NCBI GenBank assembly: GCA_949358305.1
Contig: OX442319.1
Span: 2,852,001-2,916,000 of the forward strand
Direction: 5' to 3'
Source of the DNA: Strigamia acuminata
Taxonomy: Eukaryota > Arthropoda > Chilopoda > Geophilomorpha > Linotaeniidae
Length of the DNA stretch: 64,000 bases
A program made the translations under genes and the position numbers. Below the pieces are notes generated by a model. That model saw nothing but the letters and a program-made list of their open reading frames with translations. It searched no databases and was not told where the DNA came from. Positions 55,787 through 64,000 of this stretch are shown in pieces. Each line of letters opens with the position of its first letter. Within the stretch, counting starts at the first letter, position 1.

Positions 55787-55928
55787 CTTGAGCTCAATTA
55801 ATGTTTACAAAAGGAAATGCTGAAAATAAAATCAGATTGGCATTTAAATCAGTAAAATAAACTACTTTTCGTTCACAAACAAAGGAATCAAAATCTTTTC
55901 CGTCAAAAAGTTAATCTCAAGTTACGAG

Positions 55929-56343
55929 TACCGTATAACCTCGGGTATAAGTCGACCCGTGTATAAGCCATTTTGCTAATAAATGGTGTATGCGAGTATA
56001 AGCCGAGTACGTCAAAATGTTGTGAAATTTAGTCGAAAATTGATGAAATTGACTACAATCTAGTCGAAAATTGATAAAGTTGACTACAATTTAGTCGAAA
56101 ATTGATAAAGTTGACTACAATTTAGTCGAAAATTGATAAAGTTGACTACAATTTAGTCAAAAATTGTTGAAATTGAATGATTATTGGACAGTTGGTCTTA
56201 TACACAATACAAAATATTACGAACGTAGCACCTACGTTAGGTTTTTTTTTTTTTCTTTAAACACGCGCGTATAAGCCGACCCCTCCAATTAGCGGCCAGA
56301 ATTTTGTCATAAATTGTTCGGCTTATACCCGAGGTTATATAGT
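55929..56343. mobile_element. MITE-like element (TATAACCTCGGGTATAAG family) with internal 34-bp repeats
   Basis: Opposed ends TATAACCTCGGGTATAAGTC and (reverse complement) TATAACCTCGGGTATAAGCC; the flanking bases suggest a TA target. Inside, about five tandem units of AATTGATAAAGTTGACTACA plus 14 bases occupy roughly 56025-56170. Confidence 0.75.
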
Positions 56344-56805
56344 ACTTAAATTTTGGTATTAAGTAAGAAAATAGAAATATTACTACGAACAAAATACCTC
56401 AGTCCTTACCAGATGGAGTTTCATTTAACAGAAAAGAAAATTATTCAGTAAATTTTAAGTTTACTAAAATTCCATGATCGATATATGGGATGGATTTTTT
56501 GTTCATCTTTTATCTAACTAAACAAATGTTCAGCTGTTTCTTTCAGTTTCTGTGAGTGAATTGATCCAACGTTTCATTGCTTGAAATTCTGGTTTCAGAA
56601 GTTTGATGGTATCTAACAGCTCTTTGATTGTGTTGATAATACAATTGTTTTCAACACGATTCATACCAACTCCCAACACATGGTTGGTACTTTGTATTGG
56701 ACGTATACAATTTGTAATAAATAAAATCTTCTACGTATTCCTAAATTTAGGCAAATAACCTCGCGATAGCGAAATCAAAACGTGCGATCTAATGTAAAAA
56801 TAATA

Positions 56806-56983
56806 CAGTCGAAACTCTTTATAACGAATCGCGATATAACGAATTATAACGAATACCTAAAAATGGCTGGTTTGGTTGGCTGGCCTTAGAACACCATGTT
56901 AAATAATTTCGATATAACGAATTCTCGTTGTAACGAATCCATTTTTCCGGTCCCTTGCGATTCGTTATAAAGAGTTTCGACTG
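56806..56983. mobile_element. Tc1/mariner-type MITE (CAGTCGAAACTC family), intact, 178 bp
   Basis: A perfect terminal inverted repeat of at least 27 bp starting CAGTCGAAACTCTTTATAAC, flanked by TA on both sides (56804-56805 and 56984-56985). No coding capacity. TA targets are the rule for the Tc1/mariner/pogo superfamily. Confidence 0.88.
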
Positions 56984-57114
56984 TATCCATATTTTATTTT
57001 ATTTTATTTGTTCATAGGGGGGATTGATCGAACACTCAATATAATACCAGCCGATATTTGGTTGCCAATTATCAGTATCGGCGATATTGAGTCAAGTATG
57101 TACCCCAGAAATGC

Positions 57115-57462
57115 ATTACACGTAGGGTTTCGGTTTTCCCGTCCTTTTCCAATTCCCGGTTCCCGGTACCAAAATGGCCGGTATTCCCGGGAATTAAAAT
57201 TCGGTGACAAAAAATGGCTAAAAATGGCCGTTTTTCGTAAAAAATGTCCCATTTTAGCCATTTTTCGTCAAAAATGGCCAATTTTAGCCATTTTTTATGA
57301 TAAAAATAGCCATTTTAATCATTGAAACATTACAAGTTGTAACATTTCAATGACGAAAATGACGTTTTAACGAGGTTTTTTGACGGAACCGGTTATTTTG
57401 AAAAATCTCGGTTCCCGGTACCGTGATTTTTTCACCCGGTTTCCCGGTACCGAAACCCTAAT
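57115..57462. mobile_element. MITE-like inverted-repeat element (CCGGTACC family), copy 2
   Basis: TAGGGTTTCGGTTTTCCCG at the left and CGGTACCGAAACCCTA at the right, with TGGCCGTTTTTCGTA runs and a conserved AATGACGAAAATGACGTTT block shared with 547-1010. Confidence 0.7.
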
Positions 57463-57558
57463 TACACGTTAAGAAATCAGATTTATCAAAAACAACATAA
57501 ATCCAAAGAAAATTAATCTGTTTTTCATACATAAATTTATTTTCAGAATTATCAGAAA

Positions 57559-60169
57559 TCATTTTGGTGTTAAAACTACTTTTCCAATATTCTCTCGTCT
57601 ACCAATTCTTTGCATTGCAGTTACAACCTAAAGATAAAAACAAATTAAAAAGTAACATTTAATTATACTTTTCAGCCAAACTAATTAATTTACCTGACTG
57701 AAATTCCAAGTTGAATCAATCGTTGGTTTCACAGCACCATCTTCATATAACCGACAAAGTTTTTTCACTGTATTTGAGATTCTTGACAGATCAGTTTTCC
57801 ATAAATTAGCGAGGTGTAATCCGCATACCGCTTGATTACTAGTCACTAACTGAAGGATTGAAACGTTTTTAAGTCCCCAAAATGCTCGCACTAATGCCAG
57901 TAAGTTGCGCTTTTCTCCTGTAATTACGCTATTGGCACCTAAAATATTTTTAATTTCATAAATGTTGGAATATTGCTTTTAAAAGTTCCAAAATTAATTA
58001 CCAATGTGAATAAGTTTTCCTAACCCTCTTACATGAATAAGAGATTTTGAGAACTCGGCTCCAGAAAGATTGTCGATGAAGATGTCAACACCTACTTGAA
58101 CAATATTTATATTAGTTGTTGGCATATACCGGGTGGCCCACATAAAAGCCGCCCGACAATGCACGTAGGCTTACGAAGGGTGACTCAAAAAATGTATACA
58201 TGCACAAAATTAAATATACATTAATCATTAGCTGTGCACAAAGTTGTTTAATTAACCCGTTAAGCCTCCTTCACTGTATTCATCTTCAAAACATAGGAAT
58301 TAATACTATTATCCACTGACATGGACATGTGCTGTCTCTTTCTTTGTATTTGGCACTGGCTGGAAGAAAATCCTTGTTTCTATGTGAAGTCACACAGTTC
58401 CTTCTTAATTCACAACTCCATGTCTAGTTGAATGCTAGTTGAATAGCTCTTGGGTGTCAATTTATTAATTTGAGTCTTGCTGTAGTAAAAACCTAATGCA
58501 TGAGTCAAAATGGGGCAAAATAAATTGTTTCGAATGCCTCATTATCTTTTTGCTTGAAATTATTAAAAACATACCATTCTTAAGTTATAACTTTCCTGCG
58601 TTAGTATCAAATACCAAGGAAAATCAGCATTGCAACTAGGCATGTGCATTTTCGTTATAACGAATAGTTAAAAATGCTTGGTAGGTTGGCTGGCCATAGT
58701 ACACCATGTTAAAAAATGCTGCTATAACAAACTTTCGTTCTAACAAACCTTATTTTTAGGATCCCTTGCGATTCCTTACAACCATGCTAGACTGTACTAC
58801 TATTCTTCAAATGGGACTTTGATGTCTATTCTTTTCAGTTATTGTATTTCCAATCATACGACATATGACAGTGTGCGCATATTTCACAACGAACTGAACG
58901 GGAAACTAACACCATTTTTTAACGTGCTCGTATTTAACTTTAAAATAACGTAACGACAGAGTTCCTCAAACTACGGGGCGCTGATTTTTAGTGAAGCGCA
59001 ATAGTAATGTGCTTCCATCTTGCACATTACTAATTTTGCTTATTTCCATAACTACCGTATCGCCCTGTTTAAACGCCCGGGCGTTTAATTTTTTTTGAAC
59101 CGCTTCTCGCAGCGGCACTTTGAAAACCGGCGTTTAATTGAACCCGGCGCATAACCGAAAAATTGCCGATTTTTCGCCAAAAATGGCGATTTTTCTGCAA
59201 TAATCCCCGATTTTTTGCAAAAAACCGGCGATTTTTGGGGACCCGGCGCTCATTCGGGGCCGGGGCCAATTCAGTAAATCGCCGATTGCTGCCCGACGCT
59301 AAAACGGGGCCGGTGCCTTATTGAACCCGGGCATTTAAACGGGGCGGTACGGTATGATACGTTGACTTGTGAAAATTAGTGGAAATTTCGCGTAAGATTT
59401 ATTAATACCTTTTGGATGTTGAGAATTTAATTCTTCATGGAATGAAGAATACTCAAAAACTGTGTCAGCCCCATTGGCTTTCGCGGCATCCGCCTTTCCA
59501 TCGCTCGCTGTGCCCAAAACCTTCACTTCCGGCACTGTCTTACAAAGCTGCGTAACAGCACAACCGACTCCACCTGAAAATTCATGAATTGAAAACCAAC
59601 TCCACACACAGAACACTGAATAAAAACCTGCAATGGAATGAGCGAACACAGTCTGTCCACGCTGCAAATTGCCAATATCAAAGAGTGCAAAATAAGCAGT
59701 CAAATAATTGATCAAAAAAGCTGCACCTTCTTCAAAACTCATAGATGAGGGCATCAGAAAGCAGTTCTCAGCTGGCAATACAACTCTCTCAGAATAAAGT
59801 CCACCATTGCAACTGTAGCACATTACTTTATCCCCTTTCTACAAAAAATAAAAATAAAAATAAAAATTATTAATTAATAATAATTGTACTATGAAAAAAA
59901 TAACAATAATAAACAACCTTCAAAGATAAAACTTCATTTCCAACACTTTCCACCACTCCTGAGCACTCCAGACCCAAAACAACTGGAGGTTTGGGCATGT
60001 CTACCAGCATCCCTTGACGCTGATAGATGTCAGCAAAGTTAATACCGCATGCTCGAACTTGCACTTGAACTTCATTCGACGATAAAATATTTGGATGAGG
60101 CCTTTCTTCGGTGCGCAACATATCGTAACCACCAAACCCTTTCAACACAACACATTTTCCAATGGACAT
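57559..60169 (-). CDS. VAT1: VAT1-type NAD(P)H quinone oxidoreductase (complete, 6 exons)
   Basis: Exons on the minus strand: 60169-59918, 59838-59628, 59573-59409, 58091-58002, 57938-57694 and 57627-57559, 343 aa; all splice sites GT/AG with continuous phase. Order of blocks: MSIGKCVVLKGFGGYDMLR, RACGINFADIYQRQG, VLGLECSGVVESVG (catalytic-domain start), FEEGAAFLINYLTAYFALFD, GGVGCAVTQLC (NAD(P)H-binding glycine motif split by an intron), VLGTASDGKADAAKANGAD, GVDIFIDNLSG, TGEKRNLLALVRAFWG, SNQAVCGLHL, RENIGKVVLTPK. VAT1 is a cytosolic/mitochondrial-surface zinc-free medium-chain reductase. Length is close to vertebrate VAT1 minus its N-terminal extension. Intron 3 holds a MITE (59053-59354). 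Very secure. Confidence 0.95.
58640..58795. mobile_element. Tc1/mariner-type MITE (CAGTCGAAACTC family), degraded copy in VAT1 intron
   Basis: TCGTTATAACGAATAGTTAA start, GTTGGCTGGCCATAGTACAC middle and TCCCTTGCGATTCCTTACAA end align with the intact copy at 56806, with both termini eroded. Confidence 0.6.
59053..59354. mobile_element. TA-flanked MITE (TACCGTATCGCCC family) in VAT1 intron 3
   Basis: Left end TACCGTATCGCCCTGTTTAA, right end (reverse complement) TACCGTACCGCCCCGTTTAA, both starting at TA. Internal CCCGGGCGTTTAA and GCCGATTTTT motifs occur in both orientations. About 300 bp, non-coding; GC-rich against its surroundings. Confidence 0.8.
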
Positions 60170-60584
60170 TTTTCAGTTTTTAGTTGAATTTCGCAATTTG
60201 GCAAGTTCAAGGTTGGTTGAAAATAGGACGGAGGAGTCACGTGGTTCATTAGTTTTACTGGAAAACCTGGAATGATTTAATCGCGTCAATAGTGCGAGAT
60301 TCGTATGCTTATACTAAAAAAATATCTACTTTTGTTAAAATTGTTCAATTGCATCATTTTTTAATTAGATTAAGTTTTATTTTGAATCATAAGCAATTTT
60401 GAATCTTTTTATTTCTTTATATTTTGCGCGCAATTCTGGTTTTGAAAATTCGCCTTTTATTACAACCCAGATGATACGGTCACCATCGTGTTCCTGCACT
60501 ACCATCTAAAGATCATTAGTTTCGTTATTTGCACCGCTGCGACAGCCTTTAATTCTCCATTTGAAAAATGCCAGAGTAAGAAAC

Positions 60585-62541
60585 ATGAGCGGGTGGAAAA
60601 GGCCAATCACGAAGCAAAATTTGCTTCCGCTCATTTTAATTATAATTTTATCACTTCAGATAGCAATAGGTAAATTTAAAAATAATTTTTTAAATCAGCT
60701 GATACGTTTATATTAATACTTATTTTATTTTTTTAAAGGTGAAAAAGTTGAAATATCAAACAACGGACCTGTTATATACGGCTCAAACATTACATTCAAA
60801 GCCAACTTCAGTACCACAGAAATTAAGGATTATGCATGGATTTGGGAAGATAATTATAATCCGCCAAATAGATTATACCAAACTGCTAAAAATACTTCAA
60901 ATATCAGTTTGTCATACGCAGTGCCTGGTAGATACGTCATGAATCTGAAAATAAAAGATGGATGGGAGCTGAAAGCTGAAGGGGACAATCATTTTGATAT
61001 TACAGGTGATTTATGTGCTGTATATTCAAGTCAAAAGCTGTTTATCCAGCAAGGTCGGATGGATTAAACAGTTTTTACTGTATCGACAGCTTCTAAACTG
61101 ATTAATATTTTATTTTGCTTTGCAGCTGTCATCCCAGGTACTCTGGAAATCTACCAATACGGAAAACTCGTACCACGTGATCAGTATTTGTCCTGCCGGA
61201 ATGAAACTGTTCTCGTGACGAAAATTCACGATCCCAGCGGATATTTCAGTAAAGCAAACATTAATTACATCTGGAATATTAATAACAACATAGTGATTGG
61301 AGAAAATGGACCGAATCTGACTCGCACGTTTGACGAGCCTAAAGATTGGAATGTTTTAGTCGTTGCTACTGCTTATTTACCCGATGGAAACCGAGGGAAA
61401 TATGTGAGCGGTTCGTTTTCCACCACGGTCCGATCGAGAGCTCCGATAGATACGATTAATGTGACTGGGAAGGTGGTTTTAGAGCACGGTGATTTGGTGG
61501 AGTTGCAAGTAGACTGTGATGGCAGGTGAGGAAAAATGACGAGGAAAAATCATCTTTTTTTAATTTAATTTTATTTGTATTTTAGTTATCCGTGGAGTTA
61601 CTGTTGGATGGCGGTTCCAGAAATCAACGGTAGTCAGATCGAAGACGCCGTTTGTTCGGAGATTTTGACGACAACCGTTTGTCAGTTTAAGGTTATTTAT
61701 TATTTTCGAAAATCAGGGCATCACGAAATGCTATTCAATATTAGCAATGACGTGAATCGTGTCATTAAAAGGCAAGGAATTACTATTTATACAGGTAAGT
61801 AATTAATAAGAAGTATGATCAATTGGCTAGGGATGCACCGAATATTGGCCGGTGATTTTAATATTTGGTAAATAATCGGTTATTTGTTGATTTCATCGTA
61901 AAAAGTTACGGAAAAATAAATGTGACAGTATTTGGTCAATAATCCGTTGTCTGTATTCGATAAATATTTGGTATTTGATGCATCCCTGTTCTGCGCACAT
62001 GTAGACATCTTGTTTTATCAATGTTAGGCTTAATTTACAAGGCTTAGTTGTATTTAAACAAAGAGAATTAGTAATATTAGCATTAAAATCGATAAAGGCG
62101 ATGAAAAAAAAATAGTTGAATTGCAATGAGAATTGTTTTAATCCACTTTTAGCTGTACCTGAACCACAGTTATCAACAGTGATTATTCCAGTTGTGTGTA
62201 GTTTATTAGCCATCGCCATTGTGCTTGTTGGCATATTCTCCTACACGCAATCACGGCGCCAGTTTCACATAGAAGTCGCCGATTTTGACTTTACGTCAGC
62301 AGATTCCTTTTCATACCAGACTTTTTGCCAACAGCTGAAAGAAGCTTTTGCGTCCTTACGATTGCCCGGTTCTTCGAGTTGTCTTTGTGAGCGAGAATGG
62401 AATTTCCTGGACTGCGCGTCCAAAACTGAAAGTGAGGCAACGATGGAAGACGAATTCCACAGAGATTACTGTAGAAGGGACAGACTCGTAGAGTCGGCGG
62501 ATGACGAATCATCGATTCGGGAATTCATAAACTCGAATTAA
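60585..62541 (+). CDS. TMEM130: TMEM130/PMEL/GPNMB-type single-pass membrane glycoprotein (complete, 5 exons)
   Basis: Exons 60585-60669, 60739-61005, 61126-61525, 61586-61794 and 62153-62541 (stop TAA), 449 aa, all GT/AG with phase kept. The start lies in a frame unlike the longest ORF here: MSGWKRPITKQ, then a signal segment (LLPLILIIILSLQIAIG). The outside part has VEISNNGPVIYGSNITFKAN (the GPNMB/PMEL N-terminal block), DYAWIWED with YAVPGRYVMNLKI (PKD-like beta-sandwich), a second sandwich (YIWNINNNIVIGENGPNLTR), a Cys-rich repeat-like region (YPWSYCWMAVPE to TTVCQFKVIYYF), and many NxT/S sites. One membrane segment (VIIPVVCSLLAIAIVLVGIF) and a cytosolic tail of about 100 aa rich in acidic residues follow. 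TMEM130 function is unknown; PMEL/GPNMB act in pigment granules and lysosomes. Intron 4 holds a hAT MITE. Confidence 0.88.
61829..61988. mobile_element. hAT MITE (CAGGGATGCACCGAA family) in TMEM130-like intron 4
   Basis: Left end TAGGGATGCACCGAATATT, right end (reverse complement) CAGGGATGCATCAAATACC. The CAGGGATGC terminus is typical of hAT elements. No clean target duplication was seen. Confidence 0.65.
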
Positions 62542-63713
62542 AAAGAGAACAAAGCGAATGTGATTTTTCACAGGTAAATTATTTTCTATTGCACTTATTT
62601 ACAAATCAGGCACTTGTTAAAAATGAAATCGTGGTTAAAAATTATGTTGAAAAGTTTATGGTGCAATTTTAGTACCTAAATGTGTGATTTGTTTGAATTA
62701 AAATAAATTACCTACTTTGTAAAAATTGTTAACATGGGATGCTTTATTTGTATATTTGTAATATTAAAGGATAGAATTTTTATACTTTTTTTTCAATGTG
62801 GTATCATGCAGGATATTGAAGCATATTTCAGCCCATTATACTCCGTTCCCGCAAGAAAATTTGGATGAGCCCGGTGGTTTCCAAACACTACAGGATTAGC
62901 CTAACATTTAAATCTTGTTCTGGTTCTTAGTGCAAACTAGGGTTTCGGTACAGGGACCCGGGAAATTGGAGAAAAACCAGTTCCGTCAAAAATTCGTTGC
63001 TGAAACGTCATTTACCATGTTTAAATGTACCCAGTTATCTGGATAAATGAAAATGCGAATTTTACTTTTCTGGAAAACTGATCATGTAAACAAATCAGTT
63101 TTCTAGAAAAGACAGACTTATCTGGAAAACTAAATTCCAGTTGTACGAGCTAGATTTTGGGCGTTTTGCGCATTGAAAACTGCATGTAAACACCCGTGCA
63201 TGGGAAAATTCAAAAACTTGGATCGAGATATCGTTGGATCGTTGTAGAAAAATACGTTAGGCCTACGTACCAACGACATATTGGTACCGAAATCAATGTG
63301 AAATCAGCTAAAACCACCATTTTTGGGATCAGAATTTGCATATTAGGCACCATTGCAAAGATTCGAGCTTTTTTTATGTTTAATCAAACCTGGTACATAA
63401 AACATTAAACTTTATTCTCATAAATGCAAAAGAAGTATTTATTCGTCGTCTTCATTTGTGAAAATATAATTTCACCACATTAATTGGATCAAATTAGTAA
63501 GAAGTCTCATACATAATGCTTTCACAAAATGACTAGCAATTACAAACATTACAAATACATGTTTAAAGTTGTTCGTAAATTTTCAATAAAAAATGAGTAA
63601 GTATGATAGCTTAAATTAAGTTCCGTACCAAAATCCACGAAATTGTTATTGCAAAGTTCTGCATGTTCTTAAATTAAATACAGCAAACAAATTAAGATGA
63701 ATAAAATGTAAAT
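62542..63713. other. Intergenic stretch between TMEM130-like and AGPS 3' ends
   Basis: AATAAA near 62702 may be the polyadenylation signal of the upstream gene. A CCGGTACC-family fragment (62937-63010) and AT-rich DNA follow. The ORF at 63196-63408 has no recognisable domain. Confidence 0.55.
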
Positions 63714-63866
<153 letters not shown>

Positions 63867-63943
63867 TTATATTTTACTAGAACTGTGTGCGCGACTTCAA
63901 AATTTTTCAAAAAAATCTATTTTGGGCCCAACCAAATAAAACT

Positions 63944-64000
63944 ACCGTATTTTATCGAGTAAGATTAAGAGCCGCGGCTCTTATTCAAAACTGCCATTTT
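63944..64000. mobile_element. Edge of a repeat beginning ACCGTATTTTATCGAG
   Basis: ACCGTATTTTATCGAGTAAG followed by the palindromic AAGAGCCGCGGCTCTT. It looks like the left end of a TA-flanked MITE (compare TACCGTA ends at 59053). The rest is outside the window, in an AGPS intron. Confidence 0.35.

Noticed and set aside
60488-60673. ORF starting near 60488 as exon 1 of the TMEM130-like gene
   Set aside because: It begins at GTG, and joining it to exon 2 gives a stop; the frame from ATG 60585 gives a signal peptide and correct phase.

Overview
The window is eukaryotic and AT-rich, with spliced genes separated and interrupted by many mobile elements. Three things point to an arthropod: a single spliced hedgehog gene, short TTAGG-type telomere-like runs (read as CCTAA near 18.47 kb and 37.96 kb), and the mix of Ty3/Gypsy, Copia, Pao/BEL, P-type, hAT and Tc1/mariner-type sequences. 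I cannot name the order or species.

Layout. 1-1336 (+): the last exons of an HMG20A/HMG20B-type protein. 3927-9324 (-): a complete three-exon hedgehog gene with a 3.9 kb first intron. 9325-13023: no gene seen. 13.02-14.05 kb: two head-to-head genes for small membrane proteins with an extracellular sushi (CCP)-like domain. The second is cut by an intact Gypsy element (14049-18424) with two identical 166-bp LTRs and a 5-bp target duplication. 19.2-45.1 kb: a mosaic of decayed retrotransposons and DNA transposons with nested insertions: Gypsy II interrupted by a 781-bp inverted-repeat element, Copia interrupted by a solo LTR, P/THAP9-like, Pao-like and YqaJ-nuclease-like fragments, and a 375-bp duplication. 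46.4-50.5 kb (-): two more sushi-like membrane protein genes; the intron of one holds a 1.8 kb foldback element with a PHD-like ORF. 50.8-55.8 kb (-): a TMEM68-like acyltransferase-fold protein. 57.6-60.2 kb (-): a complete six-exon VAT1-type quinone oxidoreductase. 60.6-62.5 kb (+): a complete five-exon single-pass membrane glycoprotein of the TMEM130/PMEL/GPNMB type. 63.7-63.8 kb (-): the last exon of alkylglycerone-phosphate synthase (AGPS).

The most novel item is the small family of type II membrane proteins with a sushi-like ectodomain: three intact copies and one broken copy. I found it by splicing exons by eye; no single open reading frame reveals it. The housekeeping genes (HMG20, hh, VAT1, TMEM68-like, TMEM130-like, AGPS) are unrelated in function and show no sign of co-regulation. 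Exon borders come from conserved protein sequence, GT/AG sites and phase continuity. No transcript data or searches were available.
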